Shown here piece after piece: positions 35,512-44,026 of a stretch of DNA of 64,000 nucleotides. Position numbers and translations under genes: made by a program. The stretch's first letter is position 1; each line of letters opens with the position of its first letter. The stretch is from Neobacillus jeddahensis. GTDB taxonomy: Bacteria > Bacillota > Bacilli > Bacillales > Cytobacillaceae. The notes under the pieces are model-generated. The model made no database searches, was not told the origin of the DNA, and saw nothing but the letters and a program-made list of their open reading frames with translations. The DNA lies in assembly GCF_000612625.1 (NCBI RefSeq), contig NZ_CCAS010000001.1:62001-126000 (forward strand), written 5' to 3'.

Positions 35512-36696
35512 ATGTCTTTCTCAATTACAGAATATAAAGAGCGTATCCGTAAAACGAAAGAACGGATGGTGCAAAAAGGGATAGATGTCTTGCTTCTCAC
35601 CGATCCAGCAAACTTAAATTATCTTGCTGGTTATGATGGATGGTCGTTTTATGTGCATCAAATGTTGGTTGTGATTCTCGATGAAGAGGAGCCTAAATGG
35701 ATTGGCCGTGGGCAAGATGCTAACGGCGCAAAAGCAACCACATGGCTATCACATGAAAATATCCTTTCTTACCCAGATGATTATGTTCATTCTGATCTAA
35801 AGCATCCGATGGATTTTGTCGCTGATAGAGTAAGAGAATTTGGAAAAGGCAATAGCTCCATTGGAGTTGAAATGGAAAACTATTATTTCACAGCCAAGTG
35901 CTATCAACAATTAACAAAGGGGCTGCCGAATGCCACTTTCAAGGATGCTACATTACTCGTTAACTGGGTGCGTTTGATTAAGTCAGAAGCTGAAATTGGC
36001 TATATGAAACGGGCAGCCAAGATCGTCGAAAAAGCGATGCAGGCCGGGATCGATTTAATTGAAGAAGGCGTCAGGGAATGTGATGTTGCCGCCAAGATTT
36101 TTCATACGCAAATTACGGGAACAGAAGATTTTGGCGGCGATTATCCAGCGATCGTACCGCTGCTCCCATCCGGTGAAAAAACTTCGACACCCCATTTAAC
36201 TTGGACAGATGAGCGCTATAAAAACGGCGATGCCGTCATTTTAGAAGTGGCAGGATGTTATAAACGCTATCATTCACCACTAGCAAGGACCGTACAGATT
36301 GGAAAACCAAACGATGAAATAAAAACACTTGCGAGTGTCGCCGTAGAGGGAATCAATGCTTGTTTAGATATGATTCGCCCAGGGATTGCCGCTGAAGAAA
36401 TTGAAGAAACATGGAGAAAGACGATTGAGAAAAGCGGATTTGTCAAAGAATCCAGACTGGGTTATTCAATGGGATGTAATTATCCGCCTGATTGGGGCGA
36501 GCATACCGTAAGCATTCGAAAAGGCGAAAAAACAATCTTAAAACCAAATATGACCTTCCATCTCATTCCAGGATTATGGCTTGATGATTACGGCTTTGAA
36601 GTGAGCGAGTCCATCCGGATTACGGAAAATGGTTGTGAAACCTTTGCCAATCTCCCAAGGGAATTGACTTTAAAGGGACATCAATTTTCAAAGTAA
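35512..36696 (+). CDS. doeA: Ectoine hydrolase DoeA/EutD (copy 2)
   Basis: A 394-residue creatinase-fold hydrolase that opens the ectoine ring to N-acetyl-diaminobutyrate. It carries DoeA hallmarks: GYDGWSFYVHQ, GRGQDANGA, GVEMENYYFTA, GGDYPAIVPLLPSGEK, PHLTW, AGCYKRYHSPLART and NYPPDWGEHT. M24 metal ligands are replaced (a Glu remains in ILEVAG), as expected; from memory a Glu at this place forms a covalent intermediate in the studied enzyme. ATG 35512 aligns with the start of copy 3; earlier in-frame codons lack a sensible ribosome site. First gene of an eight-gene run. About 85% identical to copy 3 by eye. Confidence 0.87.
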   Translation: MSFSITEYKERIRKTKERMVQKGIDVLLLTDPANLNYLAGYDGWSFYVHQMLVVILDEEEPKWIGRGQDANGAKATTWLSHENILSYPDDYVHSDLKHPMDFVADRVREFGKGNSSIGVEMENYYFTAKCYQQLTKGLPNATFKDATLLVNWVRLIKSEAEIGYMKRAAKIVEKAMQAGIDLIEEGVRECDVAAKIFHTQITGTEDFGGDYPAIVPLLPSGEKTSTPHLTWTDERYKNGDAVILEVAGCYKRYHSPLARTVQIGKPNDEIKTLASVAVEGINACLDMIRPGIAAEEIEETWRKTIEKSGFVKESRLGYSMGCNYPPDWGEHTVSIRKGEKTILKPNMTFHLIPGLWLDDYGFEVSESIRITENGCETFANLPRELTLKGHQFSK

Positions 36697-36720
36697 CCTA
36701 AAGCGGAGGTGAACGAGGCT

Positions 36721-37725
36721 GTGCTTATTTTCACAGAACAAGAACTAAGGGAATATGTTGGGCTAAATCCCGATGCAGTGAGTTTAGTAGCAGATGCATT
36801 TACAAAACTAGCCAATAATGAGGCCATGATGCCACCGATTATGAGAGTGGATATTGACGACCAAAATGGCGAAGTTGATGTCAAAACAGCCTATATCAAA
36901 GGCAAAGAAATGTTTGCGGTCAAGATTTCCTCAGGTTTTTTCAATAATGATCTGCTCGGTCTGCCGGCAGGTAATGGAATGATGATCTTAATCAGCACGC
37001 GAACAGGAGTTCCGGAAGCCATTCTTTTAGACAACGGGTACTTAACAGATGTTCGGACGGCTGCGGCAGGTGCGGTTGCCGCTACGTATCTTTCTAAAAA
37101 TTCGATTACAACAGTTGGTATTATTGGGGCAGGTAGTCAGGCAAGATTTCAACTAAGAGCTTTAAGTCTAGTTAGGGAGTTTTCAAAAGTCCTTGTCTAT
37201 GCTCGATCAGCGGAACGTTCCCAAAAATTTGCGGAAGAAATGACTGCTGAATTAGGAATAGAAGTCATTGCCGCTCAAAGTGCTGAAGAGGTTGTCAGAA
37301 ACAGCGATACAGTCATTACCACTACCCCGGCAAAACAGCCGATTATCAAAGCAGAATGGCTGCATCCAGGACTGCATATTACCGCTATGGGATCAGATGC
37401 AGAACATAAGCAGGAATTAGAGCCGGAAGTATTGGCGAAAGCAGACATCCTTGTCTGTGATACAAGAGCCCAATGCGCACGCTTAGGAGAACTTCATCAT
37501 GCCCTTACAGCCGGAGTTCTGAAAGAAGAGTCACAGGTTGTCGAATTAGGTGAACTGACATCCTTAAAGAAGATAGGCCGGGTAAATGATGAACAAATTA
37601 CAGTATGTGATTTAACAGGTACGGGTGTACAGGATACGGCCATTGCCCTGTTTGCTTATCAAGAAATGATGAGCAGAAATAAAGGGCTTAAAATCGATAA
37701 CAACAAAATTCTACAAAAAAAATAA
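36721..37725 (+). CDS. eutC: EutC, ornithine-cyclodeaminase/mu-crystallin family
   Basis: A 334-residue NAD(P)-dependent enzyme of the ornithine cyclodeaminase/alanine dehydrogenase family. VKISSGFFNN, TDVRTAAAGAVAATYLS and the Rossmann motif GIIGAGSQARFQLRAL are visible. EutC acts with EutB in converting hydroxylated diaminobutyrate, probably by reducing the imine that EutB makes. GTG at 36721 fits the GGAGG/GAGG site; a GTG 12 bases earlier is pressed against that site. Confidence 0.83.
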   Translation: MLIFTEQELREYVGLNPDAVSLVADAFTKLANNEAMMPPIMRVDIDDQNGEVDVKTAYIKGKEMFAVKISSGFFNNDLLGLPAGNGMMILISTRTGVPEAILLDNGYLTDVRTAAAGAVAATYLSKNSITTVGIIGAGSQARFQLRALSLVREFSKVLVYARSAERSQKFAEEMTAELGIEVIAAQSAEEVVRNSDTVITTTPAKQPIIKAEWLHPGLHITAMGSDAEHKQELEPEVLAKADILVCDTRAQCARLGELHHALTAGVLKEESQVVELGELTSLKKIGRVNDEQITVCDLTGTGVQDTAIALFAYQEMMSRNKGLKIDNNKILQKK

Positions 37726-37739
37726 GAGGAGTGGTTAGT

Positions 37740-38942
37740 ATGACAAATACAGACGCAAAAATGGGAACGAAAGCAGTATGGGCAGGAGAAAAGGATTATT
37801 TAGTGCATGGAGCTACACAAGTACCAGTTGTATTAAGTGTCGCTTACGGGTATGACGATATGGATGAATGGTATGATGTGGCAATTGGAAAAAAGAAAGG
37901 CCATATCTATGGACGTAATACAAATCCAACCGTTCAGGCATTTGAAGATAAACTTAAAATCCTTGAAGGAGCAGAAGCGGCAACAAGCTTTTCCACAGGG
38001 ATGGCTGCCATCAGCAATACACTTTCCACCTTTTTAGTACCTGGTGACCGCATTGTGTCGATTAAAGATACATATGGCGGTACAAATAAAATTTTTACAG
38101 AGTTTCTTCCACGCCAAGAAATCGAAGTCGCGTTATGTGAAACTGGAAATCATGAGCAAATTGAACGGGAAGTAGAAAAAGGATGTAAAATTCTATACTT
38201 AGAAACACCAACAAATCCAACCGTGAAAATTACTGATATCGAACGGATGGCTAAAGCAGGGAAAGCTGCTGGGGCACTTGTTGTTGTAGACAATACCTTT
38301 GGTACACCTATTAATCAAAATCCGATTGCCTTAGGGGCAGATTTGGTCATTCATAGTGCGACAAAGTTTCTAGGAGGACATGCGGATGCCTTAGGTGGGG
38401 TAGTATGCGGCTCCCAAGAATTAGTTGAAAAAATTTATCATTTCCGTGAAATTAATGGCGCAACAATGGATCCAATGGCAGCCTATCTGATTTTACGTGG
38501 GATGAAAACGCTTCATCTACGTGTTCGCCAACAATGTGACAACGCGATGACCCTTGCGAAATATTTACAGACAAAAGAAATTGTTGAGGCCGTTTATTAT
38601 CCAGGTCTTGAAACACACCCACACCATGATATTGCGAAGAAACAAATGCGAAACTTTGGCGGAATGCTTAGCTTTGCCGTTAAGGGTGGGGTTGACACGG
38701 TTCGCGATCTCCTTCCTAAATTGCAATACGCAAACCGCGCTGCGAACCTAGGTGCCGTAGAAACTACAGTCGGTCCAGCTCGGACAACAAGTCATGTTGA
38801 ATGTACCCCAGAAGAACGGGCAGCAATGGGGATTCCGGAAGGACTTATCCGAATTTCATGTGGAATTGAAGAAATCGAAGATATCATCGCGGATTTTGAT
38901 CAAGCCTTTAACCACGTCGAAAGTCTATTAAAAGTAAAATAA
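37740..38942 (+). CDS. Cystathionine-gamma-synthase-like PLP enzyme
   Basis: A 400-residue fold type I PLP enzyme of the Cys/Met metabolism family. IYGRNTNPT, FSTGMAAISNTL, YLETPTNPT, VVDNTFGTP and HSATKFLGGHAD with the Schiff-base Lys are all present. Relatives act at the gamma carbon of homoserine derivatives or cleave methionine. In an ectoine island this is unexpected: it might act on a C4 amino acid carrying a gamma amino or gamma hydroxyl group, taking the place of the missing aminotransferase DoeD (inference). ATG 37740 has AAGAGGA 9 bases upstream. The neighbouring homoserine dehydrogenase supports a C4 amino-acid role. Confidence 0.85.
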   Translation: MTNTDAKMGTKAVWAGEKDYLVHGATQVPVVLSVAYGYDDMDEWYDVAIGKKKGHIYGRNTNPTVQAFEDKLKILEGAEAATSFSTGMAAISNTLSTFLVPGDRIVSIKDTYGGTNKIFTEFLPRQEIEVALCETGNHEQIEREVEKGCKILYLETPTNPTVKITDIERMAKAGKAAGALVVVDNTFGTPINQNPIALGADLVIHSATKFLGGHADALGGVVCGSQELVEKIYHFREINGATMDPMAAYLILRGMKTLHLRVRQQCDNAMTLAKYLQTKEIVEAVYYPGLETHPHHDIAKKQMRNFGGMLSFAVKGGVDTVRDLLPKLQYANRAANLGAVETTVGPARTTSHVECTPEERAAMGIPEGLIRISCGIEEIEDIIADFDQAFNHVESLLKVK

Positions 38943-38974
38943 ATTCCAGTCAAATGCAAGGAGGCAAAGAGTTG

Positions 38975-40228
38975 ATGACAGAACTTACCGATCATCGAAC
39001 CGTGCTTCAGGCAAACGCGTTATCAGCAAAGCTGATCGAATGGAGGCGTCAGTTTCATCAACATCCCGAACTCAGTTTTCAAGAGTTCGGGACCTCCAGG
39101 TTTGTGGCTGAAACACTTAAAAATATTCATAATTTGAAGGTTGAAACAGGAATTGGGGTTGAAACAAGTGTTGTTGCGACGCTTACTTCTGGTGAAGGTC
39201 CTACCATTGCTATCCGTGCTGATATGGATGCTCTGCCAATAAAGGAAGAGAATACCGTTGAGTATAAGTCGAAGCATGCAGGAGTCATGCATGCTTGTGG
39301 CCATGATGCCCATACTGCCATCTTGCTCGGTGCCGCTCATTTACTTGCTAGTAAATTTGAAACCGAAGGGTTAAAAGGAACCGTTAAATTCATCTTTCAG
39401 CCGGCAGAGGAGAGTACGGATGAAAAGGGACTGTCCGGATCGCCTTATTTGGTTCAAGCGGGTGCGTATGACAATGTCGATGCGGCGATTGCCTTACATA
39501 TGTGCCCATGGCTTCCTGACGGGTCAGCTCAAGTGAACGATGGTTATAGTATGGCGAATGTCGATGTGTTTACGGCAAAAATTTTTGGAACAGGCGGTCA
39601 TGGAGCCTATCCTGAGCTAGGGACGGATCCGATTTGGATGCTTGGAATAGTAATGCAGGCCTTGCACGGAATCGTTTCAAGAAAGCTGCCGGCCTTGGAA
39701 GCTGGGGTCATTAGTATTGGTCAGATCCATGCTGGGACAGCCAGCAATATTATTCCGAATGAAGTATTGATAACAGGTACAATCCGCAGCTATACTCCTG
39801 AAGCACGTGATTTATTGGGTATGGAATTAAAGAAAGCCTTATCTATCGTGGAGCCATTGGGAGGCAGATTTTCGCTAGATGTCGAAAGAGGCGAACCGGC
39901 CTTATACAATGATGCGCAGGTTAACCGTTTATTTATTCGATCAATGAAAGAAATGTATCCGGAATTGCAGATTGTGAACCAGCCGTTTGGAATGGGTGGA
40001 GAAGATTTTGGCTATGTGACGAAAAAACTGCCAGGTGCTTTATTTTTCCTCGGAAGTGGACCAAAGGATGGAATTCAGCGGGATTTACATACGCCAATTT
40101 TTGATCTTGATGAGAACTCCTTAGCAAAGGGCGCAGCCATTTTAACGCAAACAGCTGTAAATTTTTTGAATGGAGAATCCCATTCACAAAACATGAATAA
40201 AACGGAGGTTCAAGTCCATGTCTCATAA
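38975..40228 (+). CDS. M20-family amidohydrolase (copy 2)
   Basis: A 417-residue M20D amidohydrolase, paralogous to the one at 31605. Metal site motifs MHACGHDAH, QPAEES and RDLHTPIF, with GTGGHGAYPE in the lid. About 25 residues longer at the N-terminus. It is a second candidate for removing the acetyl group after ring opening, perhaps for the other acetyl isomer or the hydroxylated substrate (inference). AAGGAGG lies 10 bases before ATG 38975; a TTG 3 bases earlier is an alternative. Its end overlaps the next gene by 11 bases. Confidence 0.85.
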   Translation: MTELTDHRTVLQANALSAKLIEWRRQFHQHPELSFQEFGTSRFVAETLKNIHNLKVETGIGVETSVVATLTSGEGPTIAIRADMDALPIKEENTVEYKSKHAGVMHACGHDAHTAILLGAAHLLASKFETEGLKGTVKFIFQPAEESTDEKGLSGSPYLVQAGAYDNVDAAIALHMCPWLPDGSAQVNDGYSMANVDVFTAKIFGTGGHGAYPELGTDPIWMLGIVMQALHGIVSRKLPALEAGVISIGQIHAGTASNIIPNEVLITGTIRSYTPEARDLLGMELKKALSIVEPLGGRFSLDVERGEPALYNDAQVNRLFIRSMKEMYPELQIVNQPFGMGGEDFGYVTKKLPGALFFLGSGPKDGIQRDLHTPIFDLDENSLAKGAAILTQTAVNFLNGESHSQNMNKTEVQVHVS

Positions 40229-41273
40229 ATTAGCTTTTATCGGTTTCGGTGTAGTTGGGCAAGGATTAGCCGAAATCTTGTTGGAAAAGAATGAAGAGTT
40301 AAAACAAAATGAAGGCTTTACAGCAAGTGTTGTAGCTATTTCTGATTTTATCAAAGGATCCATTTATAACCCTAATGGTCTTGATATAGATGTGGTGTTA
40401 AGCACCCTCAGAGAAACAGGTAATTTAGAAAATTATCCACCAACTTCTGGATTAATTAAAGGTTGGGACAGCTTTAAAACCATCACGGAGACAAATGCCG
40501 ATACGATTATTGAAGTATCTTATACAGATGTAAAAACAGGTCAGCCTGCTATTGATCATTGTAAAGCAGCCTTTGAAAGCGGAAAAAATGTGGTGATGAC
40601 CAATAAGGGTCCGGTTGCTCTTGCTTACAAGGAGCTTTCAGAAATGGCTGAAAAAGAGAGTGTGTCATGGGGCTTTGAGGGTACGGTGATGAGCGGTACG
40701 CCATCATTAAGAATGCCCATTACAACACTTGCTGGGAATTCGATTAAGGAAATTCGCGGAATATTGAACGGCACGACGAATTTTATTTTAACGAAAATGG
40801 AGCAAGAAGGTGTTTCCTACGAAGCGGCATTAAAGGAAGCACAGGAGCTAGGGTATGCAGAAGCAGATCCCACCAGTGATGTAGAAGGCTATGATGCCAG
40901 ATATAAAATTGTCATTCTTGCCAATTATATTATGGGCATTCCGTTAAAGGTGGAGGACGTTTCCTGCAAGGGGATTAGCCATCTCACCTTAAAGGATATC
41001 GAAGAGGCAAGCGCTGAAGGGAAACGATGGAAGCTTTTAGCCAAAGTACAAAAGGAAAACGGGAAAGTAACGGCACAGGTTGCACCCGAAAAGGTGGACA
41101 TTACCGATTCATTGGCATCCATCGGAGGTGCTGTGAATGCGATCACCTATGAATGTGATTTACTTGGTCCTGTCACACTGAGCGGGGCAGGTGCGGGGAA
41201 AACAGAAACAGGCTTTTCGCTTTTAATCGACTTGATTCATATCAACCGCGAACGCAAACCGGTAAACGTTTGA
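40218..41273 (+). CDS. Homoserine dehydrogenase, ACT-less
   Basis: A 351-residue homoserine dehydrogenase. NAD(P) motif GFGVVG (9-14), VVMTNKGPVALAY with the catalytic-type Lys, GILNGTTNFIL, and YAEADPTSDVEGYDARYK are family marks. It lacks the C-terminal ACT domain of biosynthetic Hom, so it would not be feedback-inhibited by threonine. Known pathway chemistry yields aspartate semialdehyde from diaminobutyrate; this enzyme interconverts that with homoserine. Overlap with the preceding gene and a 25-base gap to the aldehyde dehydrogenase place both at this branch point. Confidence 0.87.
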   Translation: MSHKLAFIGFGVVGQGLAEILLEKNEELKQNEGFTASVVAISDFIKGSIYNPNGLDIDVVLSTLRETGNLENYPPTSGLIKGWDSFKTITETNADTIIEVSYTDVKTGQPAIDHCKAAFESGKNVVMTNKGPVALAYKELSEMAEKESVSWGFEGTVMSGTPSLRMPITTLAGNSIKEIRGILNGTTNFILTKMEQEGVSYEAALKEAQELGYAEADPTSDVEGYDARYKIVILANYIMGIPLKVEDVSCKGISHLTLKDIEEASAEGKRWKLLAKVQKENGKVTAQVAPEKVDITDSLASIGGAVNAITYECDLLGPVTLSGAGAGKTETGFSLLIDLIHINRERKPVNV

Positions 41274-41298
41274 TAATAATCTGAAGGGCGGGAAATAG

Positions 41299-42741
41299 AT
41301 GACAGTTATTTTGAAAGGACAAAAGATGTTGATTGGCGGTAAATGGATAGGACGTCATGAGGTCATCGAAGTGCGTGACCCTCAAGATAATAGCTTACTT
41401 GATACGGTACCTGCGGCTACTAAAGAAGATATGCTTCACTGTATTGAGGAAGCAAAAGAAGGGGCAAAGATTGCGGCAGCCATGTCGGTGCACGAAAGAA
41501 TCAAAGTCATCAATGGAGCGGCCGATTATATTGAAGAAAATCAAGAAAAGTATGCCTTGATCATCAGCAAGGAAGGATCCAAAACCATTCGCGAAGCAAG
41601 AAAAGAAGCAGCAAGATGTATTCAAACACTGCGAATTAGTGCGGAGGAAGCAAGGAGAATTAATGGCGAGACACTTTCCTTTGATCAAATGTCGGGTGGT
41701 GAAAATCGCGTTGGTTATTACTATCGCTTTCCAATTGGGATTATCGCTGCGATCACTCCTTTTAATGATCCGTTAAATCTTGTCGCGCATAAAGTTGGAC
41801 CTGCGATCGCGACAGGCAATGCTATTATTGTGAAGCCGGCAACGGTCACACCACTAAGTGCGCTATTGCTCGCTGAAGCCTTCTCACATGCCGGTCTTCC
41901 GCCAAAAGTCTTATCGGTTATTACAGGCCATGGCCGTGAGATTGGTGATGTTCTCGTCACCCATCCTGCGATTCGGATGATCAGCTTCACTGGAGGCTTG
42001 GAAGCAGGAGAAGAAATTGTCCGTAAAGCTGGCTTAAAGAAGATTAGTATGGAGCTTGGGTCGAACTCACCCGTTATTGTATTGGAAGATGCGGATCTCA
42101 AGGATGCAGTTGAATCATCCGTATCAGGCTCATTTTGGGCAGCGGGGCAAAATTGTCTCGGCGTACAACGGATTTATATACAGGAAAGCATAATGGAGCA
42201 ATTTCAAAAAGATTTTATCTTACGGACGGAACAGTACTGCGTGGGTGACAAACAATCGTTAGAAACGGACATGGGACCGCTGATAACAGAAAAAGAAGCG
42301 ATTCGTGTGGAAAAAATGGTCGATGAGGCCATAGCAAAGGGTGCGAAATTACTTACAGGCGGAGAGCGCAATGGCGCCTTTTATTCACCAACAGTGCTAA
42401 CAAATGTTCCGGACAGTAGCCGAATTGCAAAAGAAGAAATTTTTGGTCCGGTCGTCCTTCTTTATCCTGTAGAGGATTTAAATGATGCGATTGCAAAATC
42501 AAATAGTGTTGACTATGGTCTACAGGCAGGGATCTTCACAAAAAACATTGACGCTGCTCATCAAGCCATTGACCAATTGGATGTTGGTGGCATTATGATC
42601 AATGACAGCAGTGACTATCGAATCGATGCCATGCCGTTTGGCGGAGTGAAAAAATCCGGTTTAGGAAGAGAAGGAATAAAATTCGCTATTCAGGAAATGA
42701 CCGAACCAAAAGTGGTCTGCTTCAAGTTATCAGCCCGATAG
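41299..42741 (+). CDS. Aldehyde dehydrogenase, DoeC-like candidate
   Basis: A 480-residue NAD(P)-dependent aldehyde dehydrogenase. Catalytic Cys in FWAAGQNCLG, general-base Glu in SMELGSNSP, cofactor motif SFTGGLEAGEEI, C-terminal MPFGGVKKSGLGREG. The natural role in this island is oxidation of aspartate beta-semialdehyde to aspartate, as done by DoeC in Halomonas; orthology to DoeC is not shown, and malonate- or lactaldehyde-type members look similar. GGGCGGG precedes the ATG. Confidence 0.82.
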   Translation: MTVILKGQKMLIGGKWIGRHEVIEVRDPQDNSLLDTVPAATKEDMLHCIEEAKEGAKIAAAMSVHERIKVINGAADYIEENQEKYALIISKEGSKTIREARKEAARCIQTLRISAEEARRINGETLSFDQMSGGENRVGYYYRFPIGIIAAITPFNDPLNLVAHKVGPAIATGNAIIVKPATVTPLSALLLAEAFSHAGLPPKVLSVITGHGREIGDVLVTHPAIRMISFTGGLEAGEEIVRKAGLKKISMELGSNSPVIVLEDADLKDAVESSVSGSFWAAGQNCLGVQRIYIQESIMEQFQKDFILRTEQYCVGDKQSLETDMGPLITEKEAIRVEKMVDEAIAKGAKLLTGGERNGAFYSPTVLTNVPDSSRIAKEEIFGPVVLLYPVEDLNDAIAKSNSVDYGLQAGIFTKNIDAAHQAIDQLDVGGIMINDSSDYRIDAMPFGGVKKSGLGREGIKFAIQEMTEPKVVCFKLSAR

Positions 42742-42797
42742 GTTAAGTGTGAATCGTGTATCCAGTTAATAAAAAAGTCTAGGGAGGGAATGGGCTC

Positions 42798-43973
42798 ATG
42801 TCATTTTCAACATATGAGTATAAAGAGAGAATTCGTAAAACAAAAGAGCGGATGATGCAAAAGGGGATTGAAGTCCTTCTCATTACAGATCCTGCCAATA
42901 TGAATTATCTATCAGGTTATGACGGGTGGTCGTTTTACGTCCATCAAATGCTAGTTCTTATTATTGATGAGGACCAGCCAATGTGGATTGGGAGAGAAAT
43001 GGATGCAAATGCAGCTAAAGTCACTACTTGGCTTTACCGTGACAATATTATCCCATATTCTGATGAGTACATCCATTCCGACGCCAAGCATCCAATGGAT
43101 TTTGTTGCAGGAATTTTAAAAGAAATTGGCCAAGATAGCCGCTCCATCGGGGTGGAAATGGAAAACTATTATTTTACCGCGAAATGCTATGAGCAGCTTA
43201 AGAAAGGTCTGCCAAATGCTTCCTTTCATGATGCTACTTTGCTCGTGAATTGGGTTCGTCTCATCAAATCAGATACCGAAATCGAATATATGAAACGAGC
43301 AGCAATTATTGCTGAAAAGGCAATGACGGCAGGGATTGAGATGATTCAAGAAGGTGTTAGAGAATGTGATGTTGCAGCAAAGATCTATCACACCCAAATT
43401 ACAGGTACAGAAGAGTTTGGCGGTGACTATCCAGCCATTGTTCCACTTTTGCCATCAGGAGAAAAAACATCAACACCGCATTTAACTTGGACAGATGATC
43501 GTTATCGAGACGGTGATGCCGTTATTTTGGAATTAGCTGGCTGTTATAAAAGGTATCATTCACCACTTGCACGAACAGTCCAAATTGGAAGTCCAACAGA
43601 TGAAATGAAAACCCTTTCAGAAGTGGCAGTAGAAGGCATCAATGCCTGCTTAAATATGATTCGTCCAGGGATTGTATGCGAAGAAATTGAAGAAACATGG
43701 AGAAAAACAATCGAGAAAAGCGGTTTCGTGAAAGAATCACGTCTTGGCTATTCGATGGGCTGTAACTATCCGCCAGATTGGGGAGAGCATACCGTAAGTA
43801 TCCGAAAAGGTGATAAAACGATTTTACAGCCTAATATGACCTTCCACCTCATCCCCGGCTTATGGCTGAATGATTACGGTTTTGAAGTGAGTGAGTCCAT
43901 TAGAATCACGGAAACGGGCTGCGAAACATTTGCTAAACTGCCAAGAAACTTGACCTTAAAGGAATTTGTATAG
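42798..43973 (+). CDS. doeA: Ectoine hydrolase DoeA/EutD (copy 3)
   Basis: A 391-residue close paralogue of copy 2 with the same DoeA blocks: GYDGWSFYVHQ, GVEMENYYFTA, GGDYPAIVPLLPSGEK, AGCYKRYHSPLART and NYPPDWGEHT. Glu245 (ILELAGCYK) is the candidate nucleophile position. Difference from copy 2: GREMDANAAK replaces GRGQDANGAK in the substrate-facing region. GGGAGGGA precedes the ATG. The two near-identical copies in one operon, five genes apart, look like a recent duplication, one perhaps tuned to hydroxyectoine (inference). Confidence 0.87.
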   Translation: MSFSTYEYKERIRKTKERMMQKGIEVLLITDPANMNYLSGYDGWSFYVHQMLVLIIDEDQPMWIGREMDANAAKVTTWLYRDNIIPYSDEYIHSDAKHPMDFVAGILKEIGQDSRSIGVEMENYYFTAKCYEQLKKGLPNASFHDATLLVNWVRLIKSDTEIEYMKRAAIIAEKAMTAGIEMIQEGVRECDVAAKIYHTQITGTEEFGGDYPAIVPLLPSGEKTSTPHLTWTDDRYRDGDAVILELAGCYKRYHSPLARTVQIGSPTDEMKTLSEVAVEGINACLNMIRPGIVCEEIEETWRKTIEKSGFVKESRLGYSMGCNYPPDWGEHTVSIRKGDKTILQPNMTFHLIPGLWLNDYGFEVSESIRITETGCETFAKLPRNLTLKEFV

Positions 43974-44026
43974 ATTCCCGCTACTACTCTAAATCAGAGG
44001 TTTCAAATAAAGGGGATGGTGCATGG

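Noticed and set aside
34024-43973. Reading the three DoeA homologues as ordinary Xaa-Pro dipeptidases
   Set aside because: The M24 metal ligands are replaced and the DoeA-specific blocks (GYDGWSFYVHQ, YPPDWGEHT and others) are present in two copies, with EhuB/EutB/EutC around.
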